Positions 1 through 8,557 of a stretch of 64,000 nucleotides of DNA are shown here, in pieces. Made by a program: the position numbers and the translations under genes. Each line of letters begins with the position of its first letter. The stretch's first letter is position 1. The notes beneath the pieces were generated by a model, which saw nothing but the letters and a program-made list of their open reading frames with translations, was not told the DNA's origin and ran no database searches. The stretch comes from Flammeovirga sp. EKP202 (lineage in GTDB: Bacteria; Bacteroidota; Bacteroidia; Cytophagales; Flammeovirgaceae), in NCBI RefSeq assembly GCF_014534745.1, contig NZ_JACVVP010000005.1, positions 1 through 64,000 of the forward strand, written 5' to 3'.

Positions 1-40
1 TATGTTATAAGTTAAACATAATGATTATTTATTCAAATCT

Positions 41-240
41 TAGTTTTGCGACAGCCCCCTACAGAACTGCATTTTAGTATAAAACCTTTGTCTTTTAACA
101 TACAATCAGACCATCATTTAGTAGTATCTCCCTCGGCCTTGAAGGGAAAAGCCTTGACTTTTTTGCTTCGCTTTTGTGTTAAGACAAAAATGAAGAAGAA
201 GGAAGCTTGGAAGTAGGCTCTATCAAGTCTTGTAGAAAGA
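41..240 (+). repeat. Dispersed intergenic repeat, copy R1 (C arm plus truncated module A)
   Basis: This copy begins with one arm of the module C palindrome (CGACAGCCCCCTACAG) and continues through CGGCCTTGAAGGGAAAAGC into the TTTTTGT/ACAAAAA hairpin near 171-190. Compared with the copies at 34.9 and 47.6 kb it lacks about 125 bp in the middle of module A, with the junction at the short direct repeat AAGC. Its first 40 bases are the inverted complement of 2225-2265, so it and R2 bracket the neighbouring GH71-like gene. Confidence 0.8.
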
Positions 241-267
241 TGAATTGAAAAGTCAACAAAAGCATAA

Positions 268-2133
268 CTAATACGCTTGTAAAAGGTTGTAAGAGTTTTC
301 AAAATCATAGATATCATAGTCTTCTAAAGGCTTTGCATACTCCATTTTTTCGCTGATGATTTCCTCCCAAATTTTATAATTGAAAGGGGACAAAAGGTCT
401 TTGATTTTGGCTCTGTAACCCTTTTCATATTTTTTGATTTTTGAAAAAGCGACCTTCATCTCTTTCTCATTTTCAATCAAGTTAGAGATGTAATACTCCA
501 TCTTCTTTTTTTCAATTTCCACCCACATTTGATATTTAAAATCAGAAAGAAGAAATCTATGCTTGAAGAAGTTTACCTCTTTTTCTGCAAGCATTGAGAT
601 CATGTTGGCGTACAACTCAGGATCTTTATCCGATAAATACACCTTTGCTGGATTGTTTCGATCCTTCACAGAACATACTTTCTTTGGTGATTTTATATCC
701 ATCAACCTTGTGCCATTTCTTTTTAAGAAAGCATCTGTACTACCACCTTTCCACGGCAAATGAGTTACCTGCCTTCCTTCTGGAATTGTTTTTACATAGC
801 TATTTCTAAAATACAACTCAGCAGGTGCCTCTAGATAAGTGACGATCTCAATGTTCTCTTTCTCAAAATCAGGGTTTTTGTAAGAATAACCCTTTCTATT
901 TTTATACATCAAGTAGTTTTTATCTTCTACATTTTGTTTGGGTAAATAAACCATCACCATAGATTCCTCAGGTGTTTTGTGATTGAATTCATCAATGTAA
1001 CTATTCAGTATGACCGAAAGCCCCCAACCATTGTTATAACTTGGTCTAAAATGAGAATGCTCCAAAAAGGTATTCCATGAATCTAACATGACGATCTCCG
1101 CATCATGTTTCATTGCACTTTTAAAGCCATCTCTAATACCTCTTGACAAATGCAGGTTGTCATATTCTTTGTAGCATTCATCGATTTTCATTTTGTTGGA
1201 GGTAATATGTCGAACGGGTTTCTTTTTCTGATCACTATTTTGTACAAAATAACTCGATATACCACTATGCATCACAGTTTGGATAAAAGGACGTTGTTTC
1301 GACTTTAGGATCGAAGCCAAAAGATCAATCTTTTTCTGTCGCAACATTCGTGATTTCTCAAAGTAAATCGTTTCGAACCTTTCTAAAGCCAACTCAATTT
1401 CTCTCTTTCTACCCGGCCAAAAAGCATTGTAAATCACAGAAATATCTTTGCTCAAGTACGAAGTAATCTCATCGATTCTGTCAAAGTATCCACTCATATC
1501 TAACTCACTATCTTTAGACTTTTCCCACTTCTTGATTTCTTTGAGTGATGTTAGGCCCTTGGACTTATAAAACATCAAAGCTTTATTACCATTAATGGTA
1601 TACCAATTTTTAAAGTCTTTGGACTGATCATAAATTTTGGCCAACCTCGTACCACATTCATAAATTCCTTGATGTACATCCGCTCCAAACTCAAACTTAA
1701 TGGCAATCATCAGTTTAAAGTCATACCCTTTCTTCTGAATGACTTTTACATAGGTATCAATAATATGATCATAGAGATCCAATATCTTCCTATTTTCAGA
1801 AAGAATATAGAGCAATGAAAAACCATTAATACCACTTTTCATCGCTAAATTAATTTCTAGATCAACAGCATCTTCCAATGTAAGTGGCGATACCAAATCT
1901 GTATCTATAGGATAAAAAAGTTCGTTGTTTTTGACCCAGTTTTTGTTGTCTTGATCAAAATGATAGTTTTCTGCATTAATATGGGACAAAATTCCATACT
2001 CTGGCGTATTGAGAAACCTCAGGTTGTTAATTGCGAAAACGTATTTTTTTTCTTCTTTTGTTTTTGCTTGAAATGAGTAAAATGCAAAACATGCTAGAAG
2101 GCAAGAGAAAAGAGTTATTCTAAAAAGTTTCAT
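268..2133 (-). CDS. Secreted GH71/GH99-like glycoside hydrolase (putative)
   Basis: A 621-residue protein with an N-terminal signal peptide (hydrophobic residues 5-22, then Lys-rich). The N-terminal half looks like a TIM barrel of the GH71/GH99-like type: an early strand (YVFAINNLRF), then a helix-strand unit with DLEINLAMKSGINGFSLLY, matching the family pattern in which cargo residues follow 'AK..GIDGFAL'. A late stretch near residue 360 (SWNTFLEHSHFRPSYNNGWG) resembles the 'W-N-x-x-E-x-S-H-x-x-P-S' end of endo-1,3-alpha-glucanase-like proteins. The C-terminal 180 residues are highly charged and helical and I do not recognise them. It stands alone, flanked by inverted repeat arms. The family call is from pattern memory; an unclassified glycan-active protein is the alternative. 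Confidence 0.5.
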   Translation of the reverse strand: MKLFRITLFSCLLACFAFYSFQAKTKEEKKYVFAINNLRFLNTPEYGILSHINAENYHFDQDNKNWVKNNELFYPIDTDLVSPLTLEDAVDLEINLAMKSGINGFSLLYILSENRKILDLYDHIIDTYVKVIQKKGYDFKLMIAIKFEFGADVHQGIYECGTRLAKIYDQSKDFKNWYTINGNKALMFYKSKGLTSLKEIKKWEKSKDSELDMSGYFDRIDEITSYLSKDISVIYNAFWPGRKREIELALERFETIYFEKSRMLRQKKIDLLASILKSKQRPFIQTVMHSGISSYFVQNSDQKKKPVRHITSNKMKIDECYKEYDNLHLSRGIRDGFKSAMKHDAEIVMLDSWNTFLEHSHFRPSYNNGWGLSVILNSYIDEFNHKTPEESMVMVYLPKQNVEDKNYLMYKNRKGYSYKNPDFEKENIEIVTYLEAPAELYFRNSYVKTIPEGRQVTHLPWKGGSTDAFLKRNGTRLMDIKSPKKVCSVKDRNNPAKVYLSDKDPELYANMISMLAEKEVNFFKHRFLLSDFKYQMWVEIEKKKMEYYISNLIENEKEMKVAFSKIKKYEKGYRAKIKDLLSPFNYKIWEEIISEKMEYAKPLEDYDIYDFENSYNLLQAY

Positions 2134-2209
2134 AATTCATCTAATATTTTGGGCATGCGAGAAACACACCCCTACTTCAATAATAGTTGTAAAATGCCTA
2201 GATTTAACA

Positions 2210-2540
2210 CTCTGTAAGCTAAATTATCTTCTAAAATGCAGTGCTGTAGGGGGCTGTCGCAAAACCTTTTTTCATTCACCATGTCGCAAGTGTTAAGCCG
2301 ATAGGCGTCACTTGTGATTACATATTGGCGAAGTCTCCCGACTTCGAAATGAATGAAAATATGGTATTTATTTCGAAGTCAGGAGACTTCACCAATGATC
2401 AGTTCCAAGTGACGCTAGCGCTTAACACTTGAAACATGTTGGTTTTGCAACGACCTCACGCGAACCACAATACATTACCATTTATCCTTCATAAAGGGAA
2501 TTACTTTAATTGAGTTTACAGTGTATTTAATCATTGAGTT
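2210..2540. repeat. Dispersed intergenic repeat, copy R2 with REP-like inverted pair
   Basis: Degenerate terminal motifs (TGTAAGCTAAATTAT on the left, GAGTTTACAGTGTATT on the right) enclose a module C stem whose loop holds a head-to-head pair of hairpin units at 2287-2345 and 2375-2431. Each unit has a CAAGTG/CACTTG stem and a GAAGTC/GACTTC stem. The two units are near-perfect reverse complements, as in bacterial BIMEs. Confidence 0.8.
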
Positions 2541-2805
2541 CTATGACATTTTGTATAGTAAATACTCGTGAGACTTTTAAAAATTGGATGCTCCAACTAT
2601 GTCTCTATGTTGTACTTCAAATTTAGAGCAGTGACTTAATTGTGGTTTATTTTGACATTAATTCTACATTAATCCTCTAAAAAAATTGATAATAATACCC
2701 GTTAATCGTTAATTAAGAACCTATTAAGCACTCCACGTAACTTTATTACCTATAATTTTTTGGGCCATGTTATGTGTCTTTGGTCAGTTTTATAAAAAAG
2801 TTGAA

Positions 2806-4443
2806 ATGAAAATATTAACTAAAATCTTTATATCAATAAGTCTACTTATAAGTGTGCAATCCATGGCTCAAAAAAGGCCAAATATTATTTATATCGTGGT
2901 GGATGATATGAGTCCATTTCCAATGGAAAAAGAGGAGGCTAGAGAAACGAGAACTTTCGGTTTCTGCGGTGAGCAGCACGTACTCACTCCATTTGTTGAC
3001 CAATTAGCTAAGGAAGGCATAATCTATAAAAATGCTTACGTATCTTCTTCGGTGTGTTCTCCTAGTAGATATACCTCACTGACAGGAAGATATGCCGGAA
3101 GGTGTACAGGCCCTCAGTTTATGAGATTGCATCCTGAAGGTAGAATGACCAGAGTTGAAAATAATACTGAGCTGGAGAGCAACAGAATGAACGTGGCTAA
3201 AATTCTTCAAAAAAATGGCTACAAAACAGGCTTTGTGGGAAAAAGTCATATTGTAGAAAATGATAAACTCAATCGAAAAAAATTCAAAGAAAATGGTTTT
3301 GAAGAATACGAAAAAACAGCCGATATCAAGAAGCAAGAAGTAAGTAGTGCAATGGCACACAACCATGCCAAATGGTCTAAGATGATTAAAGAAAGAGGTT
3401 TTGATTATGCTAACGCTGTTTATGGCGGAAACCTTCTTGAACTTCACTCTAAATCGGCTAACGCACATAATATTGAGTGGACTACATCTGCCGCTTTGGA
3501 TTTTATTACAACTAGTAGCGATCAAAATGATCCTTTCTTTCTGTACTACGCCACTACCGTTCCTCATGGCCCTGAACCTTGGCGACAAACTAAAGGGAAA
3601 TATAATTTTGGATTAGATGCAGATCCCAACATCACTGGTGAAGGCTACATTGAAAAAGACTATAGTTTTATGCCGGAACGTGGTGATATTAAAGCGGAAG
3701 TTTTTGCAAATGATTCTTTAAGAAAAGATCAGGCCTGGCTCCGATGGTTTGATCGAAGTGTAGAAGCGATGGTAAAGAAGCTGAAGGAAAAGGGACAGTA
3801 TGAAAATACTTTGATCGTTATCACTTCCGATCATGGTGCCTATCACTATGGGAAAACGACACTTTATGAAACTGGTGTCAAAATTCCACTTATGATGCAT
3901 TGGCCAAAAGGAATTGCTCCTGAAAGTTCATTTGACGGATTGGTTCAAAACATTGACTTCACACCTACCTTCTTGGATGTTGCGGGAGTAAAAGTCAAAA
4001 AGCAGATGGAAATAGACGGTAAAAGTCTTGCCCCCACTTTTAAAGATAATACTGTAAAAATTCACGATTACCTCTATTTTGAGATTGGTTTTGCAAGAGG
4101 TATTCTGGCAGAAAACTGGAAATATATAGCCGTTAGGTACCCTAATGCTATCAAGGATAAAATAGCAAAAGGTGGGACTTTCAAAGGGTATCGAAATGAA
4201 GAGATTCCTGAACCTTTTTATGTTCGAAATCAACACTTAGGGCATCACGCTAGTAGTAGTAACCCTCTCTACTTTGAGAAAGATCAACTTTTCAATTTAG
4301 AAGACGATCCAAAAGAAACTAAAAACATATTTAACGAGCACCCAGAAAAAGCAAAAGAACTCCGATTGATTTTACGTGAAGCTTTACTTTCTTTTGAAGA
4401 ACGTCCATTTGATGAATTGACAAGTAAGGCATTTTTACAGTAA
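2806..4443 (+). CDS. Secreted family S1 sulfatase
   Basis: Predicted to hydrolyse a sulfate ester from a polysaccharide or its oligosaccharides, outside the cytoplasm. The start at 2806 places a clean signal peptide (MKILTKIFISISLL..., cleavage after SMAQ) at the N-terminus; an upstream ATG at 2767 would add 13 implausible residues. The formylglycine signature C-S-P-S-R is at Cys84, preceded by the metal-binding VVDDM strand near residue 32, and SDHGAYHYGK supplies the second metal/sulfate motif. Length (545 aa) is normal for S1 sulfatases. It needs an anaerobic-type or copper-type formylglycine maturase, which is not in this window. Transcribed alone and followed by a strong terminator. Confidence 0.93.
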   Translation: MKILTKIFISISLLISVQSMAQKRPNIIYIVVDDMSPFPMEKEEARETRTFGFCGEQHVLTPFVDQLAKEGIIYKNAYVSSSVCSPSRYTSLTGRYAGRCTGPQFMRLHPEGRMTRVENNTELESNRMNVAKILQKNGYKTGFVGKSHIVENDKLNRKKFKENGFEEYEKTADIKKQEVSSAMAHNHAKWSKMIKERGFDYANAVYGGNLLELHSKSANAHNIEWTTSAALDFITTSSDQNDPFFLYYATTVPHGPEPWRQTKGKYNFGLDADPNITGEGYIEKDYSFMPERGDIKAEVFANDSLRKDQAWLRWFDRSVEAMVKKLKEKGQYENTLIVITSDHGAYHYGKTTLYETGVKIPLMMHWPKGIAPESSFDGLVQNIDFTPTFLDVAGVKVKKQMEIDGKSLAPTFKDNTVKIHDYLYFEIGFARGILAENWKYIAVRYPNAIKDKIAKGGTFKGYRNEEIPEPFYVRNQHLGHHASSSNPLYFEKDQLFNLEDDPKETKNIFNEHPEKAKELRLILREALLSFEERPFDELTSKAFLQ

Positions 4444-4498
4444 AAATAGGCTAAGAAAAAAATAGTTGATGAATTAAATTCTCAATAAAAAAGTAATG

Positions 4499-4542
4499 AA
4501 AGCACCTAGTCCAAATTGCCAAATTTATGGACTAGGTGCTTT
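4499..4542 (+). terminator. Rho-independent terminator after the sulfatase gene
   Basis: Fourteen-base perfect arms AAAGCACCTAGTCC / GGACTAGGTGCTTT separated by a 16-base AT-rich loop, about 55 bases after the sulfatase stop. The U-run is short (TTT), so termination strength is uncertain. Confidence 0.8.
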
Positions 4543-4641
4543 ATAGTATTGGAAATTTCCAAGAATATTGCGGGGGTTGAAACCTTTTTGTTGCACTACA
4601 TGTCTAAAAATTTGATATTACATACTATAACTCAGAACACT

Positions 4642-5085
4642 ATGGCAACAAGAAACAATATTATCCAATTCGTTATTGATGAATTTCAAAAAACCATCGA
4701 TGCATTCCACAAAGAAAGTGAAGAGTCAATCCAAAATACAATAGACTCCTCTGATACAAAACTATATGAAAGTAATACTGAAGACGAAATCAGTAGTATT
4801 ACCATCGCAAATAGCAGTATTGACGCACTTTCTGATACCGTTCAAGCACTGAAAAAGAGCCTTAAACAGGAACACACTGAAGATAAAGTGAGAGGAGGCA
4901 GTGTCATTGAAACTCCTGTGATGTATTTGATCATGGGCACCCATTTTCCGCCTGTAAAATTTGAAGGAAAACAGGTAACAGGTGTAGCTGCAGATGCTCC
5001 CATTTACAAATCGATCATTGGAAAGAAACAAGGTGAAGAAATGAAACTTGGAAATCAAAATATAAAAGTCAAGCTGCTGAAATAA
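4642..5085 (+). CDS. GreA/GreB C-terminal-domain-like protein
   Basis: The start at 4642 (MATRNNIIQF) is preferred; an upstream extension to 4516 would run into the terminator stem of the preceding gene. The 147-residue protein has an acidic helical N-terminal half and a C-terminal segment (about residues 85-147) resembling the FKBP-like domain of transcription elongation factors GreA/GreB: a beta segment, then 'APIYKSIIGKKQGEEMKL', which mirrors 'SPIGRALLGKKVGDEVEV', and a final strand. Such proteins (Gre, Rnk types) bind the RNA polymerase secondary channel, but the N-terminal coiled coil here is shorter and more acidic than GreA, so any cleavage-stimulating activity is doubtful. Monocistronic. 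Confidence 0.6.
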   Translation: MATRNNIIQFVIDEFQKTIDAFHKESEESIQNTIDSSDTKLYESNTEDEISSITIANSSIDALSDTVQALKKSLKQEHTEDKVRGGSVIETPVMYLIMGTHFPPVKFEGKQVTGVAADAPIYKSIIGKKQGEEMKLGNQNIKVKLLK

Positions 5086-5185
5086 TGATGAATAGTAAAT
5101 AGTGCATTATTAATAAGAGAGTCCTCACAATGTTTTATATTGGTGATTAGGAATTTATTCTTTTTAATCTAACTATTTAATTACT

Positions 5186-5557
5186 ATGAATCTTGGTGCT
5201 TTTTCCATCAGTCTTACTGTCAAAGATCTTCAAATTTCCAAAACATTTTATGAGAAGTTAGGTTTCAGTGTATTTGCAGGTACAGCTGAAATGAATTACT
5301 ATATCATGAAAAATGGCCAAACAAACATTGGCTTATTTCAAGGAATGTTTGAAAAGAATATTATTACCTTCAACCCTGGTTGGGATCAGGATGCCAACAA
5401 CATCGAAAACTTTAAGGATGTAAGAGCAATTCAACAACATCTTAAAAAAGAAGATATTGAATTGCTCTCAGAAGTAGATGAAAGTACTAAGGGCCCGGGG
5501 AGTATTATGATTACTGATCCTGATGGAAATCAAATCCTAATTGATCAGCATATCTAA
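5186..5557 (+). CDS. VOC (glyoxalase/bleomycin-resistance fold) family protein
   Basis: A 123-residue single VOC module with two beta-alpha-beta-beta-beta units: 'FSISLTVKDLQISKTFYEKLGFSV' opens the first and a C-terminal 'GPGSIMITDPDGNQILIDQ' closes the second. This is the common metal-binding fold of glyoxalase I, dioxygenases and bleomycin-binding proteins. The substrate cannot be assigned. It has its own ATG following a long AT-rich leader and is followed by a terminator hairpin, so it is probably a single-gene unit. Confidence 0.85.
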   Translation: MNLGAFSISLTVKDLQISKTFYEKLGFSVFAGTAEMNYYIMKNGQTNIGLFQGMFEKNIITFNPGWDQDANNIENFKDVRAIQQHLKKEDIELLSEVDESTKGPGSIMITDPDGNQILIDQHI

Positions 5558-5590
5558 TTACACTATTGACAATGAATACCTTAAGTTTTG

Positions 5591-5632
5591 AAGGTTCAAT
5601 GTGATTTAATATTACATTGGACCTTATTTTTT
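5591..5632 (+). terminator. Rho-independent terminator after the VOC gene
   Basis: Arms AAGGTTCAATGT / ACATTGGACCTT with an 11-base loop, one mismatch, followed by ATTTTTTTC. Lies 34 bases after the VOC stop codon. Confidence 0.8.
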
Positions 5633-5760
5633 TCTGCAAATATTGGAAACATAATCGGGTTTAAGTAAATTATGATTAATACCAGACTCTAAATCAAATA
5701 AAAAAACTACAAACCGACCTTCTACCTTAAATATGTTTTATCCTAAATTATCAGTTATTT

Positions 5761-6213
5761 ATGTTTCGTTCACTCATTTGCATTACATTTCTCCTCACTA
5801 GCTTTACTGCATTTTCTCAAATCAATTTCAAAGGATACGTAATCGGAAACGACATCCCTAATAATAAAGTCTCTTCCACAAAAATGGCTTTTGCGGGACA
5901 TTACGGACATTTTGAAGCAAATCAAAATAACCAAGGGCTGATTCATAGCATCACTTTTAAACCCGAAAAAAGTGGTACTCCCACCTTAATGACCAAAGCT
6001 GAAGTTCAGAAATTTATTGCCGCCATTAAACATTATTTCAGAGTAGATATGACCAGAGAAGGGCAAGGTAAAAATGGAACTTTTAAAGGGTTGCATAGAG
6101 ACTGTCATTTCATTGTCAATTATACTCATCAGCAATTTAACTATGGTAGCTATTATCATATCAATTTGATCATCCATAATCCTAAATTAGGTACTATATC
6201 CTATTTAGAATAA
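5761..6213 (+). CDS. Secreted hypothetical protein
   Basis: A 150-residue protein with a clear signal peptide (MFRSLICITFLLTSFTAFSQ). The mature part is small, basic, and predicted mixed alpha/beta with many aromatic and Asn residues (NFKGYVIGNDIPNN, HRDCHFIVNYTHQQFNYGSYYHINL). One cysteine in the mature region. I do not recognise the family and the neighbours give no functional hint. Codon use looks like the surrounding genes and the ORF is well bounded, so it is probably real. Confidence 0.7.
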   Translation: MFRSLICITFLLTSFTAFSQINFKGYVIGNDIPNNKVSSTKMAFAGHYGHFEANQNNQGLIHSITFKPEKSGTPTLMTKAEVQKFIAAIKHYFRVDMTREGQGKNGTFKGLHRDCHFIVNYTHQQFNYGSYYHINLIIHNPKLGTISYLE

Positions 6214-6435
6214 GTACAGTAACCCCTATTTTCGTTAGCTTCAATAGTTCATTTTGGAGGACATAAAAGACAAACTGAGAATATGAGGTTTAAGTAAAGT
6301 ATACTCTCTTTCCTCTGTACAGTACAGAAATATCCTGGTTTCTAACATCTCAAATCAAAGGGAATAAGGCGATATAGATCATCGATATTACATTTTTTTA
6401 GGGGCTATTTTTTTCCTAATTTTATCATTGAAATT

Positions 6436-6730
6436 AGAATATATTGTAAGCTGATTTTTCGAATGTTTATACTTTTAGAAATCCGAAGATTTCTCGTCTA
6501 TAAGGTATAAATGATACTATCGTTGACATTCGATCGTGTAGAATTACTACTCTTTTAGTTAGGTAACTCTACCCCGGCCTTGAAGGGAAGAAGTAGCAAA
6601 TGAATTGGGTAGAAAGTCCACTGGCGCGAATGTTAAGCGATAGCGTCATTCGTGTCCTACAGATCAGCAGAAATCTCCTGATTTCTAAATACCATAAATA
6701 TTCGAAAACTTAATTTACAATGTATTGAAC
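6436..6730. repeat. Dispersed intergenic repeat, copy R3 with terminal inverted repeats
   Basis: Left end ATTGTAAGCTGATTTTTCGAA is the imperfect reverse complement of the right end TTCGAAAACTTAATTTACAAT, giving about 26-bp terminal inverted repeats. Inside are two module B hairpin pairs in opposite orientation (hairpin 6478-6493 on the left; hairpins 6627-6652 and 6670-6685 on the right) with the CGGCCTTGAAGGGAAG segment of module A between. Non-coding. Confidence 0.75.
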
Positions 6731-6762
6731 TACTACTGTAAACATGATTTTTTACGTTAATA

Positions 6763-8409
6763 ATGAAATTTTTTAGTCCACTATTCCTATTGCTTATCCT
6801 ATCTTTTTCATCGTTTGCTAGCAAGGAACTTGATTCGTTATACAATGAATTGGATAAGGTCATTGAATTACGTCCTCAATTGGATCTTCAAAAAAATAAA
6901 GAAATTGATAAGTTCAGGTTCAGACTAGAAAATGATAGTACTATCTCATTGCGTGAAAAATATTTTCTATCCATGGAGATCTTCAAACTCTACGAAGTAT
7001 TTGAGTTTTATGGGGCACTTTATTTCATCAATGAAGCGATAAAGTTTTCTGAAGAACTTGATGAATTAGAATTGATCAATGACACTTATCTCAACTTTGC
7101 CAACTTGCTAATAAGAGCCGGTATTTACTCTGAGTCTCAAGAAATTCTTTCTGATATTGATAAAAATTCGTTGACCAATGCCCAATTCGTTTTTTACAAT
7201 TTAGTCTACAAGGAACTTTACTATCAGCTTTACTTTTATAGCAGAGTACAACACCTCAAAAAGGGATATTTAATGAAATATAAGGAGTATAGCGAGATCC
7301 TTTTAGCACTTTTGCCTGAGAATTCGGATGCTTCTTTAGAAATAAAAGAAATTACGGCCTTGGATCGTCGAGACATCAAAGAAGCTAGAAGAATTAATGC
7401 TTTACGACTATCCAGAACACAAATTGGGCAGAGAAATTATTCAAAAATCACGTTCCTCCTTTCCATTACCTATGAGTTTGAAAATGATTATATCAATCAA
7501 CAGAAATATCTTGCACTTTCTGCCATTTCAGATATCAAAGGAACAATTAAAGACAATGCATCATTGTCTATTTTAGCTGAAAAGTTAGCAAAGAATCAAG
7601 ATATTGAAAGGGCTTATAAATACATAAATATCTCTTATGAAGACGCTAACTTTTACAATTCTGATTTAAGGAAAATACAGATCGCTAATATTCTTCCATT
7701 GATCTCAAAATCATATGAAGATCAATTAGTTGAACAGAAGCAAAGTCTTCAAATTTTTATTATTGTTTCCTCTTTACTATCTATTATTCTTATCATTGCC
7801 TTCTTCTTCATCTGGAGGCAGGTCAAGAGTATCCGTAAAGCTCGTAACGGTATGGTAGAAGTAAACGCTCAATTGAAGCTTTCTAATTCAGAATTAATTG
7901 AAGCCAATGAACAGTTGAAAAAACTTCACTCTGACCTATCAAAAACCAACCATGTCAAAGAAGTATATATTGGAGAATTCTTAAAAATCTGTTCCGATTA
8001 CATTGACAAACTGGAAAGTCAAGCTATGCACACCCAAAAAATGTTGATCGGCAGGAAGTATGGTGTGCTATTAGATGAAATTAAAAACCAGGATATTCGG
8101 AAAGTGGAAATGAAGCAATTTTACAAAAACTTTGATGAAACCTTCTTGAATATTTATCCCGATTTTGTAAAAGAAATTAATAAGCTTCTTGATCCTAACG
8201 ACCCTATCAAAATTAAAGCAAAGGACCTTCTCAATACCGAACTGAGAATCTTTGCTTTGGTGCGTTTGGGAATTTCAGACAGTGCAAAAATTTCAAAGCT
8301 TTTGGGCAATTCTGTCACTACCATTTACAATTATAGGGTGAAAATTAAAAACAAAGCCACCGTAGACCGTGACCGTTTTGAAGAATATGTCATGAAGATT
8401 GGAGAATAA
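6763..8409 (+). CDS. DUF6377 regulator: periplasmic TPR-like sensor with C-terminal helix-turn-helix
   Basis: A 548-residue protein of a type common near Bacteroidota glycan loci. A signal peptide (residues 1-18) precedes about 310 residues of helical repeats with TPR character. A transmembrane helix at about 330-351 (IFIIVSSLLSIILIIAFFFIW) is followed by a coiled coil (355-400). The cytoplasmic C-terminus ends in a LuxR-like helix-turn-helix (ELRIFALVRLGISDSAKISKLL...TTIYNYRVKIK). It presumably senses a ligand in the periplasm and controls transcription directly, without a kinase. No susC lies immediately adjacent; the nearest locus is the susC-susD-susE-GH30 operon 3 kb downstream. Followed by a good terminator. 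Confidence 0.88.
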   Translation: MKFFSPLFLLLILSFSSFASKELDSLYNELDKVIELRPQLDLQKNKEIDKFRFRLENDSTISLREKYFLSMEIFKLYEVFEFYGALYFINEAIKFSEELDELELINDTYLNFANLLIRAGIYSESQEILSDIDKNSLTNAQFVFYNLVYKELYYQLYFYSRVQHLKKGYLMKYKEYSEILLALLPENSDASLEIKEITALDRRDIKEARRINALRLSRTQIGQRNYSKITFLLSITYEFENDYINQQKYLALSAISDIKGTIKDNASLSILAEKLAKNQDIERAYKYINISYEDANFYNSDLRKIQIANILPLISKSYEDQLVEQKQSLQIFIIVSSLLSIILIIAFFFIWRQVKSIRKARNGMVEVNAQLKLSNSELIEANEQLKKLHSDLSKTNHVKEVYIGEFLKICSDYIDKLESQAMHTQKMLIGRKYGVLLDEIKNQDIRKVEMKQFYKNFDETFLNIYPDFVKEINKLLDPNDPIKIKAKDLLNTELRIFALVRLGISDSAKISKLLGNSVTTIYNYRVKIKNKATVDRDRFEEYVMKIGE

Positions 8410-8414
8410 AAAAT

Positions 8415-8455
8415 GAAAAAGCCTTCCTGTAAAAAATTACGAGAAGGCTTTATCG
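8415..8455 (+). terminator. Terminator after the DUF6377 gene
   Basis: Perfect arms AAAGCCTTC (8418-8426) and GAAGGCTTT (8443-8451) just after the stop codon, with a short U-tract. Confidence 0.75.
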
Positions 8456-8469
8456 TTATAAGTTGTAAT

Positions 8470-8557
8470 TCCACTGTCACTATGTTTAGCGATAGCGGTA
8501 TTCGTGTCCTATAAATCAGCAGAAATCTCCCGATTTCTAACTATTTGAAAACTTAGT
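8470..8557 (+). repeat. Dispersed intergenic repeat, copy R4 (module B fragment)
   Basis: A degenerate module B: TTTAGCGATAGCGGTATTCG, then the hairpin GAAATCTCCCGATTTC and the terminal motif GAAAACTTAGTTTA. It abuts the stop codon of the NPCBM gene, so it would be transcribed as that gene's 3' end from the minus strand. Confidence 0.7.

Noticed and set aside
114-317. 67-codon ORF in repeat R1
   Set aside because: Entirely within the repeat and overlapping the end of the GH71-like gene; Phe/Lys-rich noise.
3076-3588. A 170-codon ORF antisense to the sulfatase
   Set aside because: It is the complement of a clearly coding sulfatase and has no domain; length is explained by codon bias.
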